Made by a program: the position numbers and the translations under genes
Notes under the pieces: model-generated
The model's input: the letters and a program-made list of their open reading frames with translations, nothing else
Database searches by the model: none
Told to the model about the DNA's origin: nothing
NCBI GenBank assembly: GCA_019095985.1
Contig: CM032665.1
Location: 36,246,658 to 36,310,657 of the forward strand
Source: Streblospio benedicti
Lineage: Eukaryota; Annelida; Polychaeta; Spionida; Spionidae
DNA length: 64,000 bases
Direction of reading: 5' to 3'
Shown: positions 21,876-35,600 of the stretch, in pieces
How the letters are laid out: each line of letters starts with the position of its first letter
How positions within the stretch are numbered: position 1 is the first letter of the stretch

Positions 21876-23229
21876 CTGGAAAAGTAAAAAATGATAAATT
21901 TTTAGCAATATCAGGTCGATTCACAGTTCCGATGCCTCGCCCCTTTCTCTAGATTTGGTTATACTACCACGTGGGTCTCACAAACATTCCTATCGCCTGT
22001 AGTAAATAGAGAGAAATTGCCGACTTTCTACCTAAAAGTGTTGTATCAAAATTGTGCTAATCTTCTTACTTTTAACTTGGGATGAATTCTGTAACCTCTG
22101 TTCTATAGCATACCAGATGTATTCTCAGAAATCATTGACAATAAAGATTTGCTGGAACATTTAGTTTTCCGTCTTTTTGCATCCTCTACCAAATGAAGTC
22201 CAGTGATAACGGGTTATTTGAGCCAGCTACTCTTAATCGCATCGCGCTATGATCGGTGTTGACAAATTACGGCATGTGATAGTCTAATGTGCACATACAA
22301 ATAGCGTTACCTTTAAATCTCCAAAGAGTTATGTATTTGTGAAACGAATCATCGTTACAATAACATACCCATCAAGAATTCACACGTCGGATCAATTATA
22401 AACCGATTATGAAGACATGGATGAAAGGATATTTCTCAAATCACACGCATTGTTTATAAAATCGCAGTGGTTTGTGCGTGTGTTGGGGATTATGACATCT
22501 GACAGCTAACAATGCTGTACGCACACAACGAACATATTTGAATGTTTTTATAAGAGTTTTTCACCCACGATAGGTATACATTGGATACAATGTAGAAAAG
22601 AGGACAGGTAGTGCATCCCAACTGAAAAATTAAGACGTTTAGCACATTTTCATTAAAAAATCTGGTGTCAAACCTTGACAATTTCTCACTGTTTACTACG
22701 GGAGGAGATAAAGGTTGTGAGACCATGATAGCGCGCGTGCGTATGTTTGTATGAGGCCGCTCGCTGATGTAAAAAGGGGCGTGGCTCGGAACCATGAATT
22801 ACTCCACAATCATGAAGCTGCTGCTGCTGAAGATGGTGACCATGGAAAAGACATATACATGTACACATAGTAAAGGTTATATGATCAGTATGATTATTAT
22901 CATAGAAATATAATTTTGCAAATCAATCCTTAGTTAAAGTGTGTTGTATGGTTCTGATAAGATTCAGTAAACTAGTTAACGCCTTCAAGTAACAATGTGA
23001 GTTATGAGCAACTTACTAATTAATAATTAGGTGAATTTAAGATTCTAACCCATATTTGTCCTACAGAAACATAGAGATCTAAGTTTACAAGTCTGAATCT
23101 CAAATCCACTCGTCCATACAAAAGATAATAAATTGTACACTAAGTATTTTTTTCAAATCTTTGAGGGTCTTCCAATACAACAACAAAAATACTTTCTGTT
23201 AAAATTTGAAGTTATAACTGTATAAAAAT
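21876..23229. other. PDE8 intron, no gene seen
   Basis: Intronic sequence up to the LINE fragment. Nothing coding is supported; a small GC-richer spot with alternating GCGCGCGTGCG is at about 22,730. Confidence 0.4.
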
Positions 23230-24580
23230 TACCTTACACCCCACGTACATCCATAGATCCAACATACCATGGAACTATCGTTGCAATATCATATAGCGAC
23301 TGAAGGTCTGCCATAGTAGAAGCCAAGGTTTTACTACCATAAAGCCAGGCAGATTGGACACAGGTTGAAAACATCTTTCGAGCAAGACAGTTATGAATCT
23401 GGTGGTGATGGCGAGTTTGCATTCTCCTCCTGAGATCAACATATCTACGGGATAGCAGAAACTGGGTTTTACATCAAGCATGGATCTGTCCACATCTACC
23501 TGAGTGATGGGTCTACAGTCAATATTTCACATATTGGACATGCGTAGTCAAGGTTGGTCACAGGCCTCCCGACGACCACAGGACCACTTGTGCACCCACA
23601 GCTTGTACTGTGATCAGGCGATGGCGCTAGCACCTTCACCACTGCAACAGATGGCACATAGGAACTTGCCTGGGTTCATGAGGACGTCAAGTCCAACATC
23701 AGAAACCATTATCTTTGTCTTCTTCCTGTAGATTCTAAGAACTTTCTGTTCCATATTTTCCTTCCAAGCTTTCTGCTTAGAAATGCACTCATTCTATGAG
23801 TCTGCAATGACCATCAGATCATCCGCATAAAGGGGCTGTTAGGGTAAACCAGTGCAGAACTTAAGAGATAAGGCTTCCAGAACAATGATAAATAGGGCTG
23901 AGGAGAGAGCTCTGATGCACAGCAACCACTACTCAAAAACTCATCACTGTACTGTCGTTAACCTGCTACTTCTAGTATTTGAGTACATCCCTGAATAATG
24001 CTTACTGCCCGTTCTTCCACACCTACACTCCTCTGTGCCCACCATAGTATTTATCTTGGTACATACCAAGGTTAAAAACTTCTAAAGATTAACAAACACA
24101 AGATAGCGTGGTTTGTTGGTAGTAGAGCTTTTTTTGTACTTGGCGCATGGTGAAAATGGCGTCCATCAAGCCACGTTCTGGTACAAAACCGAACTACATA
24201 GTGTCAATGTCAATCGGAAGTTGCATGAAAGAGTCTATCACCCACTTCAGCAGCGTCACTACTTGTTTGTCCACGTAATTGGCACAGTCAAGGCTTCTCC
24301 CTCTCCTTTGTAAAGATTCAGGATGAAGCTCTTCTCTCAGTCCTTAGGAATCAAGCCACAGCAAAAGACAGCTTCAACCAGCTCTGCTGTGAGTACAAAT
24401 CCATGCCCTTCATCTTTTCCTCATCACTGACTGAGAGATATTCAGGGTCATTCTATTCTTGATGCACTTTTCTCCCGCTACATCCTAATTGGTTTTATCC
24501 ATCTGTTCGGGCAATCTTGAAGTCTAGGATTGTGGCGATGTCAGCGAACACCTTCTCTGGTTGAAACTTTTCACCCAAAA
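23230..24580 (-). mobile_element. Degraded RTE-like LINE fragment with PHD-like finger, copy 1
   Basis: On the minus strand, several frames give pieces clearly like the second copy at 51.4-52.7 kb. In protein order these are SFILNLYKGEGEAL, FGFVPERG.MDAIFTMRQ, LSPILF-like DNA, CAICCSGEGASAI with LWVHKW, MLISGGECKLAITTR, and STCVQSAWLYGSKTLA. The order is that of reverse transcriptase plus the C-terminal region of this LINE type. The copy is broken by many stops and frameshifts and lacks its endonuclease start, so it is an old 5'-truncated insertion. It lies antisense-neutral, in the same direction as PDE8, within a PDE8 intron. Confidence 0.8.
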
Positions 24581-24843
24581 CACTTTGCATAATGCAATAC
24601 ATGATAGTTAGTGTGTCAACTTATCATGAATGCATTTCAACATTTCAATTTCGTTGTACAGTATGTGACATGTCTTAAATACAAGTGGCAGTGCCTACGA
24701 GAATTTACTTAGTCGACAGAAAATTCACCTCTTGCAAGCAAATGGTACGTTCATATTCAAACCTGGTATTAAAATTTCAGTAGAAACAAGAATTATAAAT
24801 AGGCCTACATAGAACGCAATTGTCTTGCACACAATAGGTTTTA

Positions 24844-24920
24844 CAGTGGAACCTGTCTTATGTGGACACCTGTGGGAGAAGTGAAAAGTGTCCACATAAG
24901 ACAGGTTGTCCACATAAGAC
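24844..24920. repeat. Tigger/pogo-like terminal sequence with perfect hairpin
   Basis: CAGTGGAACCT opens the segment, as in TIRs of Tigger/pogo-type elements. ACCTGTCTTATGTGGACAC (24851-24869) is the exact reverse complement of 24888-24906, and the word TGTCCACATAAGACAG is then repeated. A full element with a matching far end was not found. Confidence 0.55.
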
Positions 24921-26226
24921 AGCTGGACAGTTTGTCTGGGGATAATGTTTATTTTACAGCCTATACATGTATATCACGATGTAAAATACCACTCTGTTCT
25001 CTTTTCATCTTTGTCTCACAAAGGACGCAACCTTATCACATAGTTTCTAAAAGTCATATGAAATTACAATGGTTCAATACTTTATACGGAAACGTAATTT
25101 CAGAACAAGCGACAGATCTATCTCTATGAGTCTCTATTTTACTGTTACCATTGGTCAATACTTAGATACTTGGATAACAGATAATAGGAGGTGACCTGAG
25201 AAAACACTACACACTGTATTTATCTATTGGTAAATGTACATAGAGAAAAAAAATCACTCTAATATTATGAGATATATGGTACACATGTATAAGGAAAAAA
25301 TTATCGCCTTTTTTCCCTTAAGATATCTACATCAAGATTCATGTGACAAAAGGACCGAAAGTTGACACTAACCGATGGCAGCGCAAACCTCTATTGAGGT
25401 GATCACATTACAGTGCCATTACTCGCCTGCCTTTTACAATAAGGTTCAGGGGAAACATGGGAAAAGGTCATATGGGAATTAGGAAATGTATTCTATAAAA
25501 CTGTACATGTACATATACTGATATTGTTCTTGAAGTATTGACTTCAAAGATACACAAAACGCTTTTGCCATATGCAAACAAGATTCTATCTATCTATTAT
25601 TTTGAAATCGTGAACTATACTGATAGTAAGATAAATGAGCCAATAGTCAAAAGTGATGAGCATATAGAAAATACTGGCTTGTGTGCTTATACATGTACGT
25701 AATCCATTTTGCTTGAATACAGTAATAGACAAAAATTAAATATGATTTAACACAGATCTCAAGTATTATCCACAAAATCCAGATTTTTGAGTAGCAAGTG
25801 ATTTACACTAATGACAACATTTGCAAGGGTTTTATCAGCTTGCTATTATACCAATCCAAAGATTTACATAAGGGTTTGCAGCTGGTTGCCTGGACTCACA
25901 TCAATGTAACACAGTACACCAGCTTAATTTTTTTAATGTTCATAGTAAAACAGATAAAAATTTGGATAGGTGACATGAATACTACATTCGCCCAAACTTA
26001 ACTTCTACTATTTTAAGGACTTGGGGATATCATGTAGCCCTACAATTCCACACATTAAATGGGAATAATACTCAATGTTGCCTGAAGAAAAGATGGTCAT
26101 CATGAAGGTGACAATAAAAATGAGGAGGAAGAATGAAGGTAAAGACATACGTGTATGCTCCAACAGTGCTAAGTACTGTACAGTATATATATATATATAT
26201 TTTTTTTTCTAACAAATGCAATGTAC
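24921..26226. other. PDE8 intron, no gene seen
   Basis: AT-rich. A short TA tract lies next to the REC exon at about 26,183-26,200. Confidence 0.4.
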
Positions 26227-26417
26227 CTGCAGAGGGCCTCTGAGTCAAAGTTCTTGTTAGAGCGTGCATCGATGATGACAACGTCATGGCGCTTGTCGAG
26301 GTAGAACTCGAGTGCTGCCTCGGCTGTGCGCACGATGTTGCACTTGTAGCCTCCACGGTCCGCCGCCCACCAGAAACCGTCTGATTGTGCATCTTCACGC
26401 GCAAACACCAGCAAGAT
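26227..26417 (-). CDS. PDE8: PDE8 exon, REC-like (response-regulator receiver) domain
   Basis: 191 bases, starting in phase 0 after GCTGCAG and ending in phase 2 before GTACAT. It encodes 63 residues beginning [20 protein letters not shown] and including [13 protein letters not shown] and SEALC. This is a clear match to the REC-like domain of PDE8, strongest to PDE8B (QSDGFWWA). The aspartate in VVIIDAR sits where the phospho-acceptor strand of a receiver domain would be. In PDE8 this domain is thought to be regulatory and is not a known two-component partner. The exon is GC-rich compared with the flanking introns. Confidence 0.95.
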
Positions 26418-27332
26418 CTGCAGCAGCACACATTGTGATCGGTATGAATGTGAAATGTATGCCCATGACCTGGTGTTAATTGTTAACATTGTCTGGTCGA
26501 TCTTATGTGGCATAATAGTTTTTGAAACTAATTTCAGAGAGCTCTGAAAACCTCCAGCCTTATGACAAAAATTAGGCCTGGAGAGAAAAAATGTTAATAC
26601 GTATGACATTTAATCTGGCTGCTCACCCAATAATACAGTTGGACCTATGTAACTCATACATGAAGGGATTAAATAATAATAATCTTAGTTATCCAAACTT
26701 TTGAGTTATTAGAATGATTTGAAAAATAAAGTGTAAAGTCCATACTCATCTTATCACAGTTCAAAATAAACAGATACAACCGTATTACATAGTGCCTTGG
26801 GCTGTAGGGAAGTCTTTATTTGGAATGTTGGTACTATTAATATACAAGCACCCCAAGAGCAAGTCATGATGACAGGTTTTCCCATCTTGGCTGGATCCAA
26901 ATGTTTACCATCCAATTACCACCTTATGCTATAACAACAGTGTGCACGTAGAATAGCTTATTGCTACATTTTTTTCTATTTTTTTGTATTATAAGCTATA
27001 ACAATACCATTTTAGCCAATTGTTTTAAGGAAAATGCATTGTTGTCATTCTGAATCAAAATCTTGATCTATTGAATTTTTGTAAAACAGAAAGTGAAAGA
27101 CAGCACAAAAATGCGAAAGTAAATGTGATTATTTTAAGTCACAATTCACTGTCATTGTGCTCTAGTAACGTAACATTTATACCAGCATTTGAGATCCTTG
27201 TTATCCACTATTTTTCAACTTCCTGGGGAGAATACTACACTTGCTACAATAGGCATGGTGTTTATCACCCACATTTAGGGTTCGCCAGCCAGACCTGTAC
27301 CTATTAACGCGTAGATAAGCATTGATACTCAC

Positions 27333-27389
27333 TGACATAGGATGCTGGTGCACGCGCATGGGGCCGAGAGTGGCCCATGTGTTGTCCAC
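27333..27389 (-). CDS. PDE8: PDE8 exon entering the REC-like domain
   Basis: 57 bases, 19 codons, phase 0 to phase 0, with acceptor TTTCAG and donor GTGAGT. It encodes a peptide containing LGPMRVHQHP, which lines up with the GPMR.HQ or GPMR.TQ segment that directly precedes the REC domain in vertebrate PDE8A and PDE8B. It continues in frame into the exon at 26.4 kb. Confidence 0.85.
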
Positions 27390-27484
27390 CTGAAACAAAG
27401 ATAGAGGTTAGTCAAAATGTACCCATAGTAGTTTATTTTAGGCTTTGAGTCCGAAGAGGAAAGAAGGCTCTGCAAAATTCTGAA

Positions 27485-28520
27485 TATAGAGAGAGAAGGA
27501 GACAACAAACAAACTATTTGGTATACATTAATGTTTCATGCTTTTGCAATTTTTAATACAAACAATATTTGAGTGGCATACTAATCATATAATATTTCGT
27601 TAGAAAAATGTACAAACTGTTGATGTATAAATAATCACATTTTGTATATATCACTTAGAAGATTACAAGCCACCATATTGTGCTATTTCCATATATTGTT
27701 TGTTATATACTGATGTAGTGTTCTATGGCCATGGATGAACATTATTCTCATTATATTTATAAGAACATATAGTTATAATGCACTTCATATGTGGTTACAT
27801 TTTTGAAATGTTACATTTTATATTTTTACAGTGGGACTATGGTTTTAGCTTTATATTATACTAAATACAGAATGTTACATTAACATTTGGGGATCACGTT
27901 ACATCACGAATTGGAGTATGTTGTATTATAAAAATGATATTTTCACATAGATTTCTAATATTACATAATGAAAGTCCAGCAGGAAGACAGTTTGTTAAGT
28001 GTACTATTATACACTTAACAATGATAATATGTAATATTAGAAACCTATGTGAAAATATCATTTTTATAATAAAACATACTCCAATTCGTGATGTAACGTG
28101 ATCCCCAAATGTTAATGTAACATTCTGTATTTAGTGTAGTATAAAGCTATAACCATAGTCCCACTGTAAAAATATAAAATGTAACATTTCAAAAATGTAA
28201 CCACATATGTAGTGCATTATAACTATATGTTCTTATAAATATAATGAGGACAATGTTTATCCATGGCCATAGAACACTACATCAGTATATAACAAACAAT
28301 ATATGGAAATAGCACAATATGGTGGCTTGTAATCTTCTAAATGATATATACAAAATGTGATCATTTATACATCAACAGTTTGTACATTTTTCTAACGAAA
28401 TATTATATAATTAGTATGGCACTCAAATATTGTTTGTATTGAAAATTGCAAAAAGCATTGTAAACAAATAGTTTGTTTGTTGTCAAATAGTTTTTTTGTT
28501 GTCTCCTTCTCTCTAACAAG
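27485..28520. repeat. About 1.03-kb imperfect palindrome (foldback element)
   Basis: The segment 27,485-27,975 is repeated as reverse complement in 28,020-28,520, at roughly 95% identity with a few small indels. Examples of matching words are GGAGACAACAAAC at the outer ends, GCCACCATATTGTGCTATTT, and GATCACGTTACATCACGAAT near the centre. The spacer holds a small perfect hairpin TGTTAAGTGTA...TACACTTAACA. There is no coding frame. It resembles a foldback or long-TIR MITE. The two arms differ enough not to be a simple assembly fold-back. Confidence 0.85.
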
Positions 28521-28552
28521 GATATAAATGCTGATATATAATGCTCACTTTC

Positions 28553-28745
<193 letters not shown>

Positions 28746-29384
28746 ACTATGTAATTATAATATGGAGTAAAAAGCAAGATTTTATTTTTATTAAGACTAT
28801 TGCAGCATAAACCGTGCAGAGGCTATTTATTCATATGGCATGTTCATAAAACTCGTCACCTCTCCAACAACCCACTCTGCAAATAATGGACCATAAACTT
28901 GATGAAGAGTGTCACTGTGATGCTGGGAAAAACATCAGCCCATATGAAGCTTATAGAGTTTGTTATGTAAGACAGGCAATGGCAATTTACATTTTGCTAC
29001 ATTATTTAGCGATAAAACAATCGTATTTGATAATGCACAAATTGCATTAAGTGACTTTTTTTCCCAACAGTTATTATCTAAACAGAAGATTATTAAATTT
29101 TAACAGAATAATAAGATCTGCAAAGAGTTGTCAGAAAATATAGAACACAACTATGCCAACGCTCTTGGGCTATTAGGCTGAAAACATTGTCAATTTAAGG
29201 CATGGGCTTTCATACAAATGTCCACTCAGCAAATTGCAATTAAAAGCAGTCATAAGATACCACCACTCCTTAAACCTTCTAAATACCCATTTATAACATG
29301 AAGAAATCAACGGATCTGTATAAACAACACATCAAATGAACAACTTATACTATGTAATAGAACATAGCTTATGGTACTTCCTAC
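28746..29384. other. PDE8 intron, no feature seen
   Basis: AT-rich sequence without recognised repeat or exon. Confidence 0.4.
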
Positions 29385-29441
29385 CTTTTCCTCCACAAGA
29401 GGGAGGAAGTGTGTGAAAGACAGGCGTGATAAGACCTTGTC
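29385..29441 (-). CDS. PDE8: PDE8 exon, linker before the REC domain
   Basis: 57 bases, 19 codons (DKVLSRLSFTHFLPLVEEK), phase 0 at both ends. The acceptor is a good TTTTCAG and the donor is GTAGGA. It sits between the candidate first exons and the well-supported exon at 27.3 kb and joins both in frame. No domain is recognised. In vertebrates this part of PDE8 is variable, so homology cannot confirm it. Confidence 0.6.
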
Positions 29442-30274
29442 CTGAAAACAAGCCCACAAATATGTACTATACTTCAGTCTTATATAGCTGTCTTGAATCA
29501 CAACAAATTCTTAACCAGACATACATTGTCTAGTTACAAATGGTTAGAATTTACAAAGTTGATATGTTAACCAAAATACTAAGTTATTTAATTTTTGATG
29601 AACGGAAGACGTGACTGCAAATCTTGATGAAGTTATAATGTACATTATCATTTGACAGGGAGGCAAGAGTAGAAAATCTAATGGAAAATTAGCTTCAGTT
29701 CTTACGTTCATTAGCAATAACTCATAATGTTTATTTGATACACTTTCATAGGTGACTATATTTGTATTCTCTTCAGTGTGAAATAACCTGCAAAGAGCTC
29801 AATATAAAATCCTAAAGAGAGATTCCTTTAAATAGCCAAAGGTCTGCCTCAGTCTGTGCAAGATGCACACCTCTACTCAGGAATAAATCCCTATTGTGCA
29901 TATGCTGAGAATTAGGCTTCAGACATAAAAAATAAAATAAAAGAACGCAAAGAGTAATTTCAGGAATGTGCGGCAAGGAAGAAAGCCACCAGATACAGGT
30001 CATGTTTGGCATTGTCAGATTGATTTTCTACCACTATGATTGCTAAACAATCAGTCACTCTAAACAATGATTTACTTCACAATATTGATAATATCGTTTA
30101 TAAACAATGTTTTTGGATACATATATGAATTAAAAGACTTGCAACCATTCACTATTAGATGATCATGCATTATAAACATAAGCATACACGGTAGTTGTTT
30201 TTCCTGAAAATTACAAGTACAAATGAGATAAGAATCAAAGTTACTGTTTGTAATATGAATGTTTGGTGCAATTG

Positions 30275-30321
<47 letters not shown>

Positions 30322-32558
30322 GCGTGTGCGTGTGCGTGTGCGTGCGCGTGCGCGTGCGTGTGCGAGCACGCGTTGCGTGAGTGCGTGTGTAAAAGTAGTA
30401 GACTATAGCTGTTTAGAGGCATGATCTGACTACTATAAAGGTCATTGGCATCTGTGTCACGCTATATTGTCTTCTCAACTCCCTGCCGAGTATACAGGCG
30501 ATTACAACAGTAGCACATATAATGCTTATCACTAAAATTAGCGTTCACTTGTCTTATCTATGTACATTTTTAACTTCTATAGGTGCTAAGGAGCAGAGTG
30601 CAATCAGTTAGGGATGAGTTTGCTCAACACCTACCATACTGACTGACTGGAAATCCAATTCAGGACCATGGCAACTTTTCAAAAATCAGATAAGCTTATA
30701 ATACACACATGACGATTTGCTCAAGCAAAGTACAATATTGACAAAAGTCATCAGAACATAATAAAAAATAATGGAGGCCTGTGAAGAAAGCAGGAGACTT
30801 CTATGTGCACAGCCTCAATAGTCAACAGTCAAGCTTTATCCTCAAACACAAACAATCGTAGTATTTTATGGCCTTTAACATACAGATCACAAAGTAAAGA
30901 GAAACTTATATTGGTAGTCCCTTTTTCATATTACTTATTTATTATAGGCAAGAGCATTTTAACATTATAGATACGTGGTCAAGTTATTTAGAGATATTAG
31001 CATGAAAGAACCGATTTACAGAAAATATGTGATTAAATTATCTATTTAAGGAAGAAGTCAGAGTAATCAGGTTGTCCTGGATCTTGCTCCATTCAATGTT
31101 GATGATTTATACCAATACAACTTTGTCATCAAAGTTCAATCACTTGGGGTATGCAATTCATTCCTTGTGATATTCGGCATCCACTGGCGTCTGCTTAATA
31201 CGCATATAAAAATGTTTACGATAAGATATATACATATTAAAAGATAGGCATAGTACTAATAGATCAAATTATCAAACGTTTTGATGAGTGGCTCCAGGTT
31301 ATGTTATTGAAAGTAGAAGGACGAATGCTATCAGCAAAGATTTTTTGTACCTGTAAATGTAAGATACATGTTTAATAAATAAAGCACTTTTAAAGAAATA
31401 TTCACATTTGAACTTCCAGTTTATTAACACATTGAAAAGATATCGATACAAAAATCCCAGACAACTTCAATAACCAAATATCAGTTTCTTATCATTTGTC
31501 AATTGAGTTTTAAGCTGGAGCATTTTAACTTTGATGTCTAATTGATAATATCCACTACCACTACTTTCAGATAGAAATATTTTCAAGATACCTTATGGTG
31601 CGTTCAGATCCGCTCGTATTTACGATAAGTACGAGTTCACAAGAGGTGAAAACCGTTCGAAACGATCTAATCTCGTACGCATGACTGGTGAACTGGGAGC
31701 TCCGGGGAGCACTATGGAAAGCTGATGCGCATGCGCACTGACTGACAAAATGGCCACGCCCATAAGGTTCTTCTAATATCGCAGACAGTTTCAAAAAATA
31801 TATTCAAAACAACTGGCTAAGAGTCTACCAAATTAATAAGATCGATAGATATATATTAATCCATTCTTTTAAAAACTTTATGTACCCTGCATGCCATTCT
31901 TTTATGCGATGTATTTCCTACTTCTTAGGTGCAGAGATGCCAACCTCAAATTTTGAAATTTCTGAATCCCGAGGCCAAAATTTCCGAATTTGGGTCGAAA
32001 TTTCTGAATCTTATGTTTAATAAGTATTTTTGACTTATATTTAAATAAGACTCTTTTATAACACTGTTCTATGTTTAGAGGGGTCAATGGACAGTAAAAA
32101 TGCACATAAAAGTGTAATAAACTTGGTTTCAACATATTTCATTAAAAATAAATACAAAGGTTTGGACGATGGTCGTCCTACGTTTGGCGAAAAAACGTTC
32201 TAAGTAAGGAAAAATCAATGACAAATATAGTGATACTTTTTAATTTGAACCATTTTATTTTAACTATGTTACATATTACACTGTTTTGAAAGTGATGAAA
32301 TGAATCCCCCCCCAGTCTATATCATGTCCACTGCATAAATGTTGACAGTTTCGAGACTAAACTATTTCAACATGTCATTTAAATCACCATTTTTTCAAAT
32401 TCGATAATGGCGGCGCCATCAAAAATATCAGTGTTCATCGTTAGTTCATCTTTGTGTGTTTGACAGTTTGTGTATGAATGTGTCTGACTATGAGGACTAA
32501 ACTCCTGTCACCATTTTCAAAATGTAATGAATGTGTCTGACTATGAGGATAAGGACAT
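29442..32558. other. Large PDE8 intron, mostly without features
   Basis: Holds the TG/CG microsatellite. At about 31,595-31,765 a GC-richer patch starts GGTGCGTTCAGATC and is likely a repeat end, but no partner was found. At about 31,930-32,010 the words GAAATTTCTGAATC recur. AATGTGTCTGACTATGAGGA occurs twice just before the retroelement (near 32,478 and 32,529). Confidence 0.4.
30277..30390. repeat. TG/CG microsatellite
   Basis: (TG)n passing into TGCG and CGCG-containing alternations, about 110 bases. Alternating purine/pyrimidine of this kind favours Z-DNA. It lies in a PDE8 intron. Confidence 0.95.
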
Positions 32559-34190
32559 ATGAAAAATGAAAAAAAAAAAGACCCCACCCAATCTTACAAA
32601 AAAAAACTCATAGCTATTTTAACACGATTCAAAGAAGAAGATAAAATTACAGAAACTCAATATAGACATTTATATCCTACATCAGAGACCGTCCCCAGAA
32701 TGTACTGCACTCCAAAGATCCACAAAGAAGGGAACCCACTACGTCCTATAGTTGATTACACTGGTTCGATAGAATACAACAGCTCAAGAGCCTTAGCGGA
32801 TCTTCTAGGCCCAATGGTAGGACTGACACAACACCATGTGAAGAACTCTAAAGACTTGGCCAAAACGATGAGTACAATAATGATTCAGGATGATTAAGTG
32901 TTTGCTTCCTACGATGTAGTGTCACTATTTACAAACACGCCCATAGACCAAGCATTAGACATCATCCGCGACAGACTCTGTAAGGATACAACATTGAAAA
33001 AAAGAACTCGTTTGACACCAAATGATGTTATGGAACTATGCGAGTTCATTTTGACCACCACATATTTTCAGTTCAGGGGCACTATCTACCAACAAAAGTT
33101 TGGCACAGCTATGGGTAGTCCAGTGTCACCCATTGTCGCGAACCTGTTTATGGAGTGGCTGGAACAAGAAGCAATTGCCACTTCACCAATCACATGCAGA
33201 CCGCAGTTGTGGAAAAGATACGTTGACGATGTATTGGAAAAGATTAAAGAAGGGGAAACACAGAACTTGACTGACCATCTCAATACAGTAGATACCTCAG
33301 GAAGCATCAAGTTCACTCATGAAGAGGAGAAAGATGGCACCATTCCGTTCCTAGACACTTTGATAGTGAGGAAAGCAGACAATACTGTGAAGCTACTTGT
33401 ATATAGGAAAAAGACCCACACAGACCAGTACCTACATTTCTCGTCTCACCACCCATTGCAACACAAGCTAGGTGTGATCCGGACCCTACTCGACAGGTGC
33501 AATGACATAGTGACAGAGACAGGAGATAGACAGAAAGAGGAAGAACATATAGTAGGGGCTCTAACTAAATGTGGCTACCCAAGATGGTCTTTTGAAAAAG
33601 TAAAAGCACAGATAGAAAAGAAGAAGGAAGGAGGAAAGGACAAGAGAAAGAAAAAGAATAAGGACTCAGCAGGCTCCAAAGGATTAGTCATCTTACCTTA
33701 TGTAAAAGGGGTAACAGAGGGTATTTCACGTATCCTCAATAAGCACCAAGTGTCTACAGCGGTGAAGCCCCTACAGACTATCAGGAACATTCTCGTTCAT
33801 CCTAAGGACAAACAGGATAAGCTAGAGAAATGTGAAGTGGTGTACAAAATTCCCTGTAAGTCTTGCAAGAGTGTGTATGTTGGGAAACTGGCAGAAAACT
33901 GGGCACCCGTGTAAAAGAACACATGAAGGATGTGGAGCAGAACAGTGGGGGATCTTTCACCAGAGCAGCGAGGAAAGAATCCCTAACCCAAATCAGCAAG
34001 AGTGCGATCACAGACCATGTAAAACAGAACAATCATGAAATAGACTGGGAGGAAGTGAGTGTACTGGATAGGGAGGGGAGGGAACCATCAGGGAGGATTA
34101 CGGGGAGAACATGAAGAACCATCAGGGAGGCGATAAAGACACGGGGACAGAAGCAGGTCATGAATTTTATTGTGTTGTGTAAAGATGAAC
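32559..34190 (+). mobile_element. Penelope-like retroelement, 5'-truncated, with RT and GIY-YIG domain
   Basis: The plus strand encodes a Penelope-type reverse transcriptase. PRMYCTPKIHKEGNPLRPIV is its family signature, followed by SYDVVSLFTNTP, FGTAMGSPVSPIVANLFME and the catalytic KRYVDD box. After a lysine-rich linker come VYKIPCKSCKSVYVG and TGRKLGTRVKEH, a GIY-YIG endonuclease domain. Together these fit an EN-plus Penelope-like element. The N-terminus of the RT is missing and the coding part is broken in about two places, so it is inactive but not very old. No flanking pLTR was made out. It lies antisense to PDE8 in a large intron. Confidence 0.9.
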
Positions 34191-35600
34191 TAATAAATAA
34201 TGTATAAATATCAGTATTTTAAGGAAAAAAGTACAAGTTTTTAAAATAATTTCCCTCTCTCAATTACGATCGAAATGATCGGAATCGACCCGAATGATTT
34301 CGGCTGGAATCTTGGAAGTCTGTAGGCTGAATATCCACAAGTGACTTGTCCTTACAATAAATAACCACTGTTCTGTCAGCTTGTGTTACGCTAACAATAT
34401 ACCTATATGCTATGACCGAGTTACAGCATATGTAAAACAAAACACTTGCGACGCAATTGATGCCAAGATGGAGTATGTGGTATAATTGTGTTTGACAAAT
34501 TTGACAGATTTGGAAATTAATTGTCTAATACACAAAAATAGACCAGATCCAGGAGAATATATACTTTGTTGTATAAGGATAGTTCTATGAGATCGATTTG
34601 AAATCAACAAGATTGGTACTTGTTCACCCAATTTTGGGTGAAGTGGCGACAATCAAAAAAGCTTATATATATATACCAGGTATATAGCTCCATATATAGA
34701 TCTTTTTAAATCAATGCAAGAAAAATGAATATCAAAACTGGTTGATCCCTTATAAAGTAGGGAGCATTGCTCTATGCTGACCTTGGCGCTGATTGATCTT
34801 TCCAACTCTGAGTACCTCACACCGGCCAAGGCCACAACTATTGACACACTCACTAAACACACATTACACGTTCATGCCACTTTTCTTCCCATTTCACACG
34901 CAAATTACGCACACGTACAGATGGTATAGACACAATCTTATAAAAAACAGAGCTTTCAATTCATCATAGACTGAGCACAGTTTATACAACCAGTGGAGAA
35001 ACAGTTCTTACTCACACACAAGCGTAGCATGTTTTTTATTTAATTCCTGCAAAGAAATGCATGCATATACTTTTTTGTTAGTTGATGTATGTATATCATT
35101 TAAAGTCTCAAAGATGAAAACAAAATTATGTTATCAAATTATTTCAGAATGTTTATTTAGCTAATAAATACATCCCTTTTCATGGCTCTTTAAAAGTGGG
35201 TATACATCTCTCCAAAGCACTTGTTAATTACAGCATGACCACAGACCACAAAATTAAACTTGATAAGTTGCACTGGAATAGGCAAAGACATTGTTGTCTA
35301 TTGTCACTAGATAATTATGGAGTCAATACTCTTTTGTACCAGTTAGTACCCAAATAGCATATTTTTTTATTCAGGCTTATTTGGATAGCATCTAGGGTTA
35401 ACAACTCTAGTTTGATAAGATCTGGCTAGTTCTTTTTGCACCAAGGTTGTTGGATCCTTTCTTAGCCAAAAGCACATAGGAGACACCAATGATCTAAGTA
35501 TTAGCACTGGTTCCAACTCTTTCCTAGCCAATGGCCTCCCAAGGCTGACACAGTCACTGAGTGTGTCCAGACAGATTTTACATTCACTGTGGAAAAGCAA
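34191..35600. other. PDE8 intron, no gene seen
   Basis: Non-coding so far as visible. The minus-strand open frame at 35,367-35,600 is unrecognised. Confidence 0.35.

Noticed and set aside
27485-28520. CRISPR-like or tandem array
   Set aside because: The structure is one long inverted repeat with no spaced direct repeats.
30072-30422. 116-codon frame rich in His/Thr/Ala
   Set aside because: Most of it translates the TG/CG microsatellite; no homology or splice support.
35367-35600. 77-codon minus-strand frame with KICLDTLSDCVSLGRP
   Set aside because: Looks slightly protein-like, but it fits no known PDE8 segment and has no clear donor; left unassigned.
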